64,000 bases of DNA. Origin: an uncultured Bacteroidaceae bacterium. Its GTDB lineage: Bacteria > Bacteroidota > Bacteroidia > Bacteroidales > Bacteroidaceae. This document shows, in pieces, positions 32,929 to 41,026 of the stretch (the stretch's first letter is position 1; the number at the start of each line of letters is the position of its first letter). Location of the stretch: NCBI GenBank assembly GCA_905236985.1, contig CAJORF010000066.1, forward strand, positions 48,949 through 112,948, read 5' to 3'. The position numbers and the translations under genes were made by a program. Below the pieces are notes generated by a model. It was not told where the DNA came from and searched no databases. It was given only the letters and a program-made list of their open reading frames with translations.

Positions 32929-34152
32929 TTACATCTTTTGGTCCAGATTCTTTCCCTTTTCCTCATGGTCGAAGTTAGGGATAAATGTCTGGATGGCTTT
33001 CACAACGTCTGCCTTGGTGAAATCCTCGCGGGCGAAGAGCTGCTCCAGTTCCTCGAAGAAGCTACAGACCTCATCCATGCTGTGGCGTGCTGTCTGTTCA
33101 ACGACCCCTAACGCTTCAAAGCGTTGCATATCGATCTTCTCTCCGGGTACATAGAACTCCTCGTATGCTTTCTCGCCTGTTGTGTCTGAGGTAAAGTACA
33201 CTACAGGATAAACACCCTCTAAATTTCCTCCATTGGAGACTTTCAGATTGGCGGCTTTCCACTTTGCCTCTTCGTCGGAAGCACATTCTTCTTTTTCCAA
33301 GCCGTTGGCCTTGATAAAATCATCACAGATGGCAGAGAAGGTGAGCATTTGGTCTTCCCCCAGCTTTGGAAAGAACACTTCGCCGCTCTTTCCAAGGATA
33401 CAAGCCAACATACAGATCTGTCCGCTCTCCTCTGGTGACACAAAGTAGCGTTTGACATCGCTCGGGGCGGCTAATGGTTGGGTCTTCTGCAAGCGATGCA
33501 TCCATCCATCTGGCAACGAACCATTGCTGAATGCCACATTGGCAAACCGTGCAGTAACCACCTTGAAACGGTCGTTGTATGCCATCACAAGATCTTCCAT
33601 GATACGCTTTGAAGCACCCATGATATTGACAGGATTGGCGGCCTTGTCCGTACTCACGCAGAAGAAATGACTGGGCGGGAACTCGCATAGCAGATCCATC
33701 AGTTTCTTGGCCTTGATGTCGTTGTTTTCTATCAGTGCCTGTACACTATAGCGGTCTTTTTCACTACGGACATGCTTGTGTGCAGAAAAATTGGCTACGA
33801 TGTCGAACCCCCGTTCCTCACGGAAGATGCGAGCAAATATCGGGTCGGCGAAATTCAACGTATAGGCTCGATAATCTTGTGGCACAAACAAGCCGTCCGT
33901 GGAACGGATGTCGCGCGTCAGCTCTGCCAAGCCATTTTCATTAAGGTCTATAACCACAAGTTTTCCGGGGCGGAAGCGTAGTACGGCCTTGATGAACGAG
34001 GAGCCGATACTCCCAGCACCGCCGATTACGCAAACGCTCTTTCCCGATATTTCGCGGGTCAAACATTCCTTGTTTGCATCAATATCCCTTGCAAACATAC
34101 TCTCAGGACGGAACGTCACGCTATCTGCTATGAATTTATCTAAATTGAACAT
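32929..34152 (-). CDS. NDP-GlcNAc 4,6-dehydratase (LegB/CapD-like SDR)
   Basis: This 407-residue protein has an extended SDR fold: cofactor motif CVIGGAGSIGSSFIKAVLRF, HKHVRSEKDRYSVQALIENN, and the active-site segment STDKAANPVNIMGASKRIME, in which Met replaces the usual Tyr of YxxxK, as in PF02719 dehydratases. It removes water across C4-C6 of an NDP-GlcNAc. Length with a C-terminal tail fits LegB better than the shorter PseB. It is the second gene of the capsule operon, after the UpxY-like regulator. Confidence 0.85.
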   Translation of the reverse strand: MFNLDKFIADSVTFRPESMFARDIDANKECLTREISGKSVCVIGGAGSIGSSFIKAVLRFRPGKLVVIDLNENGLAELTRDIRSTDGLFVPQDYRAYTLNFADPIFARIFREERGFDIVANFSAHKHVRSEKDRYSVQALIENNDIKAKKLMDLLCEFPPSHFFCVSTDKAANPVNIMGASKRIMEDLVMAYNDRFKVVTARFANVAFSNGSLPDGWMHRLQKTQPLAAPSDVKRYFVSPEESGQICMLACILGKSGEVFFPKLGEDQMLTFSAICDDFIKANGLEKEECASDEEAKWKAANLKVSNGGNLEGVYPVVYFTSDTTGEKAYEEFYVPGEKIDMQRFEALGVVEQTARHSMDEVCSFFEELEQLFAREDFTKADVVKAIQTFIPNFDHEEKGKNLDQKM

Positions 34153-34204
34153 ACCCTTAACAATTGCTATTTATGAAAATCATTCTTCGATTTTTCTTTC
34201 CTTC

Positions 34205-35272
34205 CTACAACTTCTTCCCCGTCCGGATGAGTTGGACGAAGCGGCGGAGGCGGTCGGATTTGGGTTGAAAGTCGCGAATGTATTGTTTGACGGATTCGCG
34301 ATATACGGGGTTGCGGGTGACAATGTAGAGGGCTATCCAGAGGTAAGCCCGGGTGTCGGTAGCTGCCTTGGAGGGACAGCGGCTGTTGATGTCATCCAAA
34401 CTGGCAAGGGCTTGTGCCGTGAGTTCCTGCTCATCAGCCGTGTAGCGGCAGAGGTGTGCGCAGATGAGCATCAGTGACTGGAAGTGGATGCGTGCGGCAA
34501 CATTCTCGACAGGTTGGTTGCGGTAGCGGTAGAGTCGCGTGAGCATCGCCACATCGCGGCGCTTCACCTCTTCGTCGTCGATGCCTTTGACGCGATGCTC
34601 CAAGATTTCGAGCAGATGAAGCTGTGTGTATTCGATAAAGTCGGTGCGTATGGCATCTACGAGGCTCCGGTTGAGGATGGCGACCTGGCTCTTGTCCACG
34701 TTGGACATCTTGATGTTGAACAAACCGCTTACAAGTTCCAGTTCCAGGTCTAATTGTATGCCGCTCTTGGTGTGGCGAACACTGACCACCGATGCCTGTT
34801 GTCCAGCAAACGGGCCGGACTTGATCTGCACGCGATCCTGTGCCTCGATGCCCAACATCGGAGGTACGATCTCGAAGTAGCCGCGATAGTTCAGGCAGGC
34901 ATCAAAGAAGTCCTTCATCATGGCATCGGACACTACGGCCTGACTGCCGTCGGTGTCGCGATAGTGCAGCAGCGTATAGCGATGGCCGAGCTTCGACTCA
35001 GCATGAACCAGAGCATTGATGTCCTCGCGGGACGCTTTGATGAACACAAAACGCGAGAGGTCGCTCGACACGCGTCCATCGTCCTTGGCAAAGGGATGGC
35101 GAACCTCATCAGCATCGCTGGTCAAGAAATCTGCAGGGTAGAAAGGTTCCAACATCACACCTCCTTCGCCAAGACGTTTGGCGTTCTCGGCTACCAACCA
35201 TTCCTTGAATGGCTTCATCCGCAGATGGGTCATCACCCACCATCGCATGGGATGGTCACTTCCTGATGTCAT
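34205..35272 (-). CDS. NusG-like transcription antiterminator (UpxY family) with C-terminal extension
   Basis: This 355-residue protein has an N-terminal NGN-like domain (MRWWVMTHLRMKPFKEWLVA, SRFVFIKA) and a KOW motif at about 145-175 (RVQIKSGPFAGQQASVVSVR). An ATG at 35248, where the NGN domain begins, is an alternative start. UpxY proteins promote read-through of long capsule operons in Bacteroides, and this gene sits at the head of such an operon. They are usually about half this length; residues 190-355 are helical and unrecognised. No UpxZ-like partner is seen nearby. Confidence 0.82.
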   Translation of the reverse strand: MTSGSDHPMRWWVMTHLRMKPFKEWLVAENAKRLGEGGVMLEPFYPADFLTSDADEVRHPFAKDDGRVSSDLSRFVFIKASREDINALVHAESKLGHRYTLLHYRDTDGSQAVVSDAMMKDFFDACLNYRGYFEIVPPMLGIEAQDRVQIKSGPFAGQQASVVSVRHTKSGIQLDLELELVSGLFNIKMSNVDKSQVAILNRSLVDAIRTDFIEYTQLHLLEILEHRVKGIDDEEVKRRDVAMLTRLYRYRNQPVENVAARIHFQSLMLICAHLCRYTADEQELTAQALASLDDINSRCPSKAATDTRAYLWIALYIVTRNPVYRESVKQYIRDFQPKSDRLRRFVQLIRTGKKL

Positions 35273-35468
35273 TATACGATGAAACCTTGGCTTGCAACAC
35301 TTGATGGATGCAAACCAAATTACTGTTTGTCAGATGGTTAAGCACTACTATGAGCCATCTATAGACTGCCGAGATTCCGTGAATGTGACCAACACACCAC
35401 TCTCAGTCAGTGCCTAACCTGTTATATTTTATGCTCACGCACGCATACGCAAACATTTAAAATGTCTG

Positions 35469-35476
35469 CAAAAGTA
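35469..35476 (-). promoter_or_regulatory. -7 box of the capsule operon promoter
   Basis: The minus strand reads TACTTTTG, a match to TAnnTTTG, in an A+T-rich region about 200 bp before the UpxY-like start codon. No clear -33 element is visible. It is the only good match upstream of the regulator gene. Confidence 0.5.
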
Positions 35477-35610
35477 CGAAAAATAATTTGTCTGTCTTGA
35501 ATAAATCACCTTGAATAATACCCGCATAGGTTCAAATTGATAATTATTAACTAAAACGATTGGAAAAATCCACAAACTATAAAAAGATGTTAAACACAAG
35601 GGTGGGCTGT

Positions 35611-35633
35611 AACTTTTTTACCTTTCAATCGTC
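35611..35633 (+). promoter_or_regulatory. ECF-sigma-type promoter
   Basis: TGTAAC (AAC at 35611-35613), a 16-base T-rich spacer and CGTC (35630-35633) match the AAC / CGTC pattern of ECF sigma promoters. A near twin (AAC-17-CGTC) precedes the ECF operon at 57252-57275. The predicted start point lies about 15-20 nt before the ATG at 35655. Confidence 0.6.
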
Positions 35634-35654
35634 TTCCCTATAGAAACGCCAAAA

Positions 35655-36146
35655 ATGCGAAGAATGGACTTTAAGTACATTGAACAGCTACTCCAACGCT
35701 ATTTCGAGGCGGAGACGACACCACAGGAAGAACATATCCTGCGCACGTTTTTCGAACAAGACGAGATGCCCGAGCACCTGCGCCGTTGGCAAACGCTGTT
35801 CCGCTCGATGGAAACATTGAGCAATGCCCACCTTGACGAACACTTCGACGAGCGTATTCTACAGCAGGTAGGCGAACGGCACGTGCGTGCCCAGCGCATC
35901 AGCCTCGCCCAGCGCCTGCGGCCTTTATATACGGCAGCTGCCTTCGTGGCTTTCGCCGTTGTTATCGGCACCGCCGTAGAGCGTACAGCTCAGGTCAGTG
36001 ATGCAGAGCCCACCGCTCCCGTCACGGCAACGGCTCAAGATGAGTTGGATCCCACCGAGACCACTCCGCTTGACATCCGCTCGGCAGAGGTCACTGATGC
36101 CTCCACGCTCCGTCTTTCCCCCGACAGCCTCGGCACCTCCGAATAA
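35655..36146 (+). CDS. Anti-sigma factor-like single-pass membrane protein
   Basis: This 163-residue protein (start 35655, or ATG at 35664) begins MDFKYIEQLLQRYFEAETTP with a predicted helical cytoplasmic head of about 85 residues, one transmembrane segment (about 91-108, YTAAAFVAFAVVIGTAV), and a Thr/Ala/Pro-rich tail. This is the layout of Bacteroidetes proteins usually encoded behind an ECF sigma factor and acting as anti-sigma factors. No sigma factor gene adjoins it here. The ECF-type promoter in front suggests control by the sigma factor at 55726-56271 or a relative. Function is inferred from layout only. Confidence 0.65.
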   Translation: MRRMDFKYIEQLLQRYFEAETTPQEEHILRTFFEQDEMPEHLRRWQTLFRSMETLSNAHLDEHFDERILQQVGERHVRAQRISLAQRLRPLYTAAAFVAFAVVIGTAVERTAQVSDAEPTAPVTATAQDELDPTETTPLDIRSAEVTDASTLRLSPDSLGTSE

Positions 36147-36311
36147 GCTGTCAGCGCCTGCAGCACAGCGCTCCCTCAAAAAGCTTTCATTTTTGCTTTT
36201 CTATAAGACAGTTAGTGCGCGCTATAGCAGTTCTCCTGCTAACGAAGCTGTGAAGCTTCAACCCTTCTTAGAATAATTGACATAAAAAAAAGAAGAACAC
36301 TAACGATGAAC

Positions 36312-36335
36312 AGAGGCGGCCACCGAGCCGCCTCT
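36312..36335. terminator. Hairpin between convergent genes
   Basis: AGAGGCGGC and GCCGCCTCT form a perfect 9-bp G+C-rich stem with a 6-base loop between the stop of the anti-sigma-like gene and the stop of the PAP2 gene. On the minus strand it is followed by a T-rich stretch, so it could terminate both genes. The rest of 36147-36352 shows no gene. Confidence 0.7.
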
Positions 36336-36352
36336 AACTGTATCCGTATGTC

Positions 36353-37366
36353 CTAATCCTTACTGCTGAAGAATTCACCGCTCAGACAGAATTGCGCCAA
36401 CATAAGGATGAACGGTGCACTGATAAGTCCTGCGATGGAGTCAACGAGGTAGTGCGCCTGGATATAGACCGTGGCACAGCACAACAACACCCACAGGGGC
36501 AAGAGAATGATGAGCAGGCGAGGCACATGGCGACGGGCCAGAAGTAGAAGGATGGTGGAGATGCCGATATGGCTGCTGGGGAAGGCCGCCGTGGGACGCT
36601 CACCAGTAGCCTGCGCACTGCTGACGAGGCGGTAGAAGAAGCCGTCGGGATCGCCTGGCGTAGGCAGCATCTCGGTGTGAATGCTGAAATAGGTGCCCAA
36701 AGCGGGAAAATGACCTTGCGTAATATCCTCTATACCAACAGCCTGAAAGTAGAACTGAGGGCCTGCCACAGGAAGGAAGATGTAGATGGCATAGTAGATG
36801 AAGAAAGCGGCCAAAATGGTGGACGTGACGGTTTTGAATTGGATGATTGATGTCTGAATATCAATAGTTCTAATTCCGTTATTGTTCACACTGGGCTTGA
36901 ATAGCACTACCAGGGACAAGAGGGCAATCATAGGGAAATAGCTCCAATAGCCCAAGCAGAAGGCTTCGCTCCAAGCCACATTGGGCAGCAACTGACTGAA
37001 CACCAAGGAAGGTTGGCAACCAAAGAGGCTGAGGTCAAGGGCGGCAAAATGATGGTCGAGATTATTGAAGCAGCGATTGAACTCATAGGTGTCAGGGTAC
37101 CAGAGGATGAGCCACGCCAACTGGGCGACGGTGCGGAGGAAGGTTAGTGTATGATTGACAAAGGGCAAAGCGTAATGTTTCTTGAGAAGGGCTGGGAGGA
37201 AGACGAAGGCGAGGGTCATGGCAAGCCACTCCACACGCAAGAGGGCCATGTGTACTGGCTCTACGAGCCGCGACATCATGACGACCATCAGCAAGCTGGT
37301 GGCAGCACAATAGACTGCCCCCACTTTCTCTATCGGCAACAATTGAATTTTACTCTTATTCTTCAC
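36353..37366 (-). CDS. PAP2 superfamily membrane phosphatase (inositol-phosphoceramide-synthase-like)
   Basis: This 337-residue protein has about 6-8 transmembrane segments and the PAP2 signature: FPSSHIGISTILLLLARR (motif 2, with SxH) and IQAHYLVDSIAGL (motif 3, H-x3-D). The group (PAP2_3) includes phosphatidate phosphatases and inositol phosphorylceramide synthases; Bacteroidales make sphingolipids, so a lipid headgroup role is plausible. The start is a GTG at 37366, lying at the edge of a 7-bp repeat array. It is 28 bp downstream of an SDR gene and probably in its operon. Confidence 0.8.
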   Translation of the reverse strand: MKNKSKIQLLPIEKVGAVYCAATSLLMVVMMSRLVEPVHMALLRVEWLAMTLAFVFLPALLKKHYALPFVNHTLTFLRTVAQLAWLILWYPDTYEFNRCFNNLDHHFAALDLSLFGCQPSLVFSQLLPNVAWSEAFCLGYWSYFPMIALLSLVVLFKPSVNNNGIRTIDIQTSIIQFKTVTSTILAAFFIYYAIYIFLPVAGPQFYFQAVGIEDITQGHFPALGTYFSIHTEMLPTPGDPDGFFYRLVSSAQATGERPTAAFPSSHIGISTILLLLARRHVPRLLIILLPLWVLLCCATVYIQAHYLVDSIAGLISAPFILMLAQFCLSGEFFSSKD

Positions 37367-37396
37367 TTCTCTTATCTTTCACTTTTCACTCTTCCT
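37362..37396. repeat. 7-bp repeat array at a start codon
   Basis: TTCACTT, CTCTTAT, CTTTCAC, TTTTCAC, TCTTCCT lie in tandem. On the minus strand the units contain GTGAA and A/G-rich stretches that supply the GTG start and a possible ribosome-binding sequence of the PAP2 gene, between it and the SDR gene. Confidence 0.65.
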
Positions 37397-38453
37397 ATAG
37401 CCATCCTTCCTGCTTGTACCATTTTACAGTCTCGTGCACGCCCTCGTCAAGCGGCCATTTCGGTGTGTAGCCTAACTCGCGTCGTGCCGGTGCTATGTCG
37501 CAGTTCCAGTTGCGTTGTGCCAGGATGTGATATTTGTCCATGTTGAGGGTCGTGAGCTTGTGCAACCATTTACAAATCTTGCCATTGACGGCACAGACTA
37601 TACGCAGGAACCAGAGGGGTGCCTTGATGTGGAGGACATAGCGTGTACCTATCTCGCGTTGAAGCAGATCCGAGAAGGCGCGGCTGTCATAGCGTTTGCC
37701 ATCGGAGAGGAAATAGGCATGATGAAGCACGTCGGCATCAGGACGTACCAAGGCAAGGAAAGCGGCCTGCACCACATCCATGACATAGACGAAGGTGATT
37801 TCCTGCGGACGATAGCCCACGGCGAAATCGATATGTTGCTTGATGCTCTGTGCCATGAGAAAATAGTCGCGCTCGCGTGGTCCATAGACCCCTGTGGGGC
37901 GGAGGATGACCCACGGGAAATCATGCAGTGATTGCAGGTAACGCTCAGCGGCCAGCTTGCTCTCGCCGTATGCGGTGTTGGGCTGCGGCTCATCGTCGGC
38001 TGTGATGTCGGGGTATCTGAAACCTGTCGGGCGACCTTCGCTATCCGTCGTGGCCTCCATCTCTTCCTTGATGGCACCGAAGATACTCAGTGAACTGACG
38101 AAGACAAAGCGACGAGGCACCATATCCAAGGCACGCAAGACCTTCACCAGGTTGCGGGTGCCATCGGTATTGGTGCGGAAGAAACCCTCACGTGTGAGAC
38201 TCTTGGTGGCACCTGCGGCATGGATGACATAATCCCATCCTCCGCCCAGCTCTTCCTTGTACGCTGCGAGCTGTTCGCGCAGACGATCGGCATTGCCCAA
38301 GTCCAATTCCGCGAAATGGATTCGCTCATCCTTCAGATACTGCTTGCTACTCGTGGCTCTCATGCCAGCCCACATCTCGTAGCCCAAGTCCAATCCTGTG
38401 CTGACGATGAAGCTTCCGATGAAGCCCGAAGCTCCTGTTACAAGTACTCGCAT
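37395..38453 (-). CDS. NAD-dependent epimerase/dehydratase (extended SDR)
   Basis: This 352-residue protein begins MRVLVTGASGFIGSFIVSTG with the TGxxGxxG cofactor motif, has VIHAAGATKS, FVSSLSIFG and the catalytic YGESK (YxxxK). It is typical of sugar-nucleotide epimerases or of dihydroflavonol-reductase-like enzymes; the substrate is unknown. Its end, LNMDKYHILAQRNWNCDIAP and LGYTPKWPLDEGV, is the usual C-terminal helix pair. The -7 box TATCTTTG at 38479-38486 lies about 25 bp upstream of the ATG. It probably forms an operon with the PAP2 gene. Confidence 0.82.
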   Translation of the reverse strand: MRVLVTGASGFIGSFIVSTGLDLGYEMWAGMRATSSKQYLKDERIHFAELDLGNADRLREQLAAYKEELGGGWDYVIHAAGATKSLTREGFFRTNTDGTRNLVKVLRALDMVPRRFVFVSSLSIFGAIKEEMEATTDSEGRPTGFRYPDITADDEPQPNTAYGESKLAAERYLQSLHDFPWVILRPTGVYGPRERDYFLMAQSIKQHIDFAVGYRPQEITFVYVMDVVQAAFLALVRPDADVLHHAYFLSDGKRYDSRAFSDLLQREIGTRYVLHIKAPLWFLRIVCAVNGKICKWLHKLTTLNMDKYHILAQRNWNCDIAPARRELGYTPKWPLDEGVHETVKWYKQEGWL

Positions 38454-38478
38454 AGTCTAAATATGTAGAATTTGGGTG

Positions 38479-38486
38479 CAAAGATA
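38479..38486 (-). promoter_or_regulatory. -7 box for the SDR-PAP2 operon
   Basis: The minus strand reads TATCTTTG followed by CACCC, about 25 bp before the ATG at 38453. It is divergent from the rnr promoter; the region between holds A/T-rich GTTGAAA-type repeats. Confidence 0.65.
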
Positions 38487-38580
38487 CGAAAAAGTTGAAA
38501 GTTAGGAGTTGAAAGTTGAAAGTTTTTTCTTTTTTATCTATTTTTTCCTCAGTTCTCTTTACTCTTTTCTCTTTTTGACT

Positions 38581-38588
38581 TATCTTTG
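38581..38588 (+). promoter_or_regulatory. -7 box for rnr
   Basis: TATCTTTG followed by CAC lies 22 bp before the ATG at 38611, giving a leader of about 18 nt. No clear -33 TTTG is seen in the T-rich upstream sequence. Confidence 0.65.
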
Positions 38589-38610
38589 CACAAACTAACT
38601 GATAATTACT

Positions 38611-40833
38611 ATGGGAAAAGGCAAAAAAGGAGGTTCCAGGCACCTCAATAAGGCACAAGTGACGGAGCAAGTGCAAGCACTCTTCATGGAACATGCAGGC
38701 GAACTCGTGGACATCAAGACCATCTTCCGCGAGCTTCACTACAACACTCATCCCGCCAAGCTCCTTTGTATGGACGTCATCGATGATCTCCTACTCGATG
38801 ATTTTATCATTGAACAGGCGCAGATGCGCTACACGTTGGCCACGAAGACCACCGTCATGGAAGGTCTCTTCCAACGCAAGCACAACGGCAAGAACACCTT
38901 CCTGCCCGATGACGGTGGCGAGCCCATTCTCGTAGCCGAACGCAACTCGCTTCATGCAATGGATGGTGACCGTGTGCGCATTCAGATGATGGCACGGCGG
39001 CGGGGACATGTGCGGGAGGCTCAGGTTACGGCCATCCTAAAACGAGCCGACAAAAACTTTGTCGGGAAGATCAGCATCAGCCGCGATTTCGCCTTCCTGC
39101 TCACGGAAGACCGCACGCTCAACAACGATATCTTCATCCCCAAGGGACAGCTCAAGGGAGCCAAGACGGGCGATAAGGCCATCGTGAAAATCATCGAATG
39201 GCCGGAGAACTCGAAGAACCCCATAGGCAAGGTTGTGGAAGTGCTCGGACAGGCGGGAGAGAACGAGACGGAGATGCACGCCATCCTCGCTGAATACGGA
39301 CTGCCCTACACCTATCCCAAAGCTGCCATTGATGCCGCTGCGCACCTCGATGCCACCATTACTCGCAACGACCTCGCTGAACGCGAAGACTTCCGCCAAG
39401 TACTCACCTTTACCATTGATCCACATGATGCGAAAGATTTTGACGATGCGTTGTCATATCGGGTCATTTCCACCGCTGGCGAGAAGAGCCTGTACGAGGT
39501 GGGCGTTCACATCGCCGATGTCTCGCACTACGTCACTGAAGGATCGGTCATCGACAAGGAAGCAGTCAAGCGCGCCACTTCTGTCTATCTCGTGGACCGA
39601 ACGATTCCGATGCTGCCCGAACGCCTCTGCAATGGAATCTGCTCACTGCGTCCTGAAGAGGATAAGCTCACCTACAGTGTGATCTTCGAGATGAACGAAA
39701 AGGCTGAAGTAAAACGATGGCACTTAGCACATACCGTCATCAGAAGCGACCGCCGCTTTGCCTACGAGGAAGTGCAGGCTTTCTTGGAGGCGCGTGGCGA
39801 AGCCAGTCCCGAGGACCTCAAGAATCCTGAGACGAAGTGCCCCGCACCGCAGCTCAGTTCGGCGATGGAAGAGGCACTGCTGACGCTGAACCGTCTGGCC
39901 AAACAGTTGAGGAAAAGACGCTTTGCAGCGGGTGCCGTGGATTTCGAACGGCCTGAAGTGCGCTTTGAAGTTGATGAGAAAGGCAAGCCGCTCAGCACCT
40001 ACGTCAAGATTGCGAAAGATGCCAACAAGCTCATCGAGGAATTTATGTTGCTGGCCAATAGAACCGTAGCCGAAAGCATAGGCAAGATCAAGATGGATAA
40101 GAATAAAAAAGCAAAGACCTTCGTGTATCGCATCCATGAGCAACCCGACCCCGATAAGCTCCTCAACCTCTCACAGTTCGTGGCCAAGTTCGGACGCAAG
40201 TTCAAGACCTCCGGCACCAAGCAGGAGATCAGCCGCAACATCAATCGACTGCTCCACGACGTGCAGGGACAGAAGGAACAGAACCTCGTGGAGATGGTGG
40301 CACTCAAGGCCATGATGAAAGCCAAGTACTCCACCATCAATATCGGTCACTATGGCCTCGCCTTCGACTACTACACCCATTTCACATCGCCCATTCGACG
40401 CTATCCCGACCTAATGGTTCACCGCCTCCTCACCCGCTATGCCGAAGGCGGGCGTTCCGCCAATCAGGAGAAATACGAGGCGCTGTGCGAGCAGAGCTCT
40501 GACATGGAGCAGACGGCAGCCCTCGCCGAGCGCGCCAGCATCAAGTACAAGCAGGTGGAATTCATGGCAGACAAAATCGGACAGGAGTTTGACGGGATCA
40601 TCTCCGGCATCACGGAGTTTGGCATCTACGTGGAGCTCAACGAGAACAAGTGTGAGGGCATGGTACCGTTGCGCGACCTCGACGACGACTACTACGACTT
40701 CGATGAGCGCAACTATCAGCTCCTCGGTCGCCGCCGTCATCGCCGCTACACCCTCGGCGATCCCATCCACGTCATCGTAGCCCGTGCCAATCTCGACAAG
40801 AAGCAACTCGACTTTGCCATTGCTGAGAACTGA
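38611..40833 (+). CDS. rnr: Ribonuclease R
   Basis: This 740-residue exoribonuclease has N-terminal winged-helix and cold-shock domains (FAFLLTEDRTLNNDIFIPKG), the RNB catalytic domain with FTIDPHDAKDFDDALS (metal-binding Asp270, 276, 278 and 279), VHIADVSHYVTEGS, and YTHFTSPIRRYPDLMVHRLL, then an S1 domain (EFDGIISGITEFGIYVELNE). Length and order match RNase R/VacB. It degrades structured RNA from the 3' end in the cytoplasm and aids RNA quality control. It has its own promoter and is followed by a hairpin terminator. Confidence 0.95.
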   Translation: MGKGKKGGSRHLNKAQVTEQVQALFMEHAGELVDIKTIFRELHYNTHPAKLLCMDVIDDLLLDDFIIEQAQMRYTLATKTTVMEGLFQRKHNGKNTFLPDDGGEPILVAERNSLHAMDGDRVRIQMMARRRGHVREAQVTAILKRADKNFVGKISISRDFAFLLTEDRTLNNDIFIPKGQLKGAKTGDKAIVKIIEWPENSKNPIGKVVEVLGQAGENETEMHAILAEYGLPYTYPKAAIDAAAHLDATITRNDLAEREDFRQVLTFTIDPHDAKDFDDALSYRVISTAGEKSLYEVGVHIADVSHYVTEGSVIDKEAVKRATSVYLVDRTIPMLPERLCNGICSLRPEEDKLTYSVIFEMNEKAEVKRWHLAHTVIRSDRRFAYEEVQAFLEARGEASPEDLKNPETKCPAPQLSSAMEEALLTLNRLAKQLRKRRFAAGAVDFERPEVRFEVDEKGKPLSTYVKIAKDANKLIEEFMLLANRTVAESIGKIKMDKNKKAKTFVYRIHEQPDPDKLLNLSQFVAKFGRKFKTSGTKQEISRNINRLLHDVQGQKEQNLVEMVALKAMMKAKYSTINIGHYGLAFDYYTHFTSPIRRYPDLMVHRLLTRYAEGGRSANQEKYEALCEQSSDMEQTAALAERASIKYKQVEFMADKIGQEFDGIISGITEFGIYVELNENKCEGMVPLRDLDDDYYDFDERNYQLLGRRRHRRYTLGDPIHVIVARANLDKKQLDFAIAEN

Positions 40834-40881
40834 TTATTGTTTTCGTACGCTCATTCTGCTCATTTTTAGTTAATAATTTAT

Positions 40882-40912
40882 AATGTATGAGGCTATTAAG
40901 GTCTCATACATT
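40882..40912 (+). terminator. Terminator after rnr
   Basis: AATGTATGAG (40882-40891) and CTCATACATT (40903-40912) form a perfect 10-bp stem with an 11-base loop, followed by T-rich sequence, about 50 bp after the rnr stop codon. Confidence 0.7.
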
Positions 40913-40932
40913 TGTATTCTTTCTTTTTTCAT

Positions 40933-40940
40933 TACCTTTG
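40933..40940 (+). promoter_or_regulatory. -7 box for the 1142-residue secreted protein
   Basis: TACCTTTG followed by CGCC matches the TAnnTTTG consensus. The ATG at 41027 is about 85 bp downstream, giving a long A+T-rich leader. Confidence 0.65.
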
Positions 40941-41026
40941 CGCCGCCAATGTTTGAATGTACTCACCAATCTACACATTTTATTTATTATTTATTCATTT
41001 ATTAATTACTCACCAACACAAGATTT

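Larger units (their letters stand above)
35273..35654. other. Intergenic region between capsule regulator and anti-sigma-like gene
   Basis: This 382-bp stretch holds the divergent control region. The minus-strand -7 box lies at 35469-35476 and gives a leader of about 190 nt for the UpxY-like gene. Within the leader AGATGG (35332-35337) and CCATCT (35355-35360) could pair as a small stem. The ECF-type promoter for the plus-strand gene lies at 35611-35633. No further gene, invertible repeat or RNA gene is seen. Confidence 0.6.

Noticed and set aside
35273..35654. Invertible promoter of the Bacteroides capsule type
   Set aside because: No pair of long inverted repeats flanks the promoter, and no recombinase gene is in the window.
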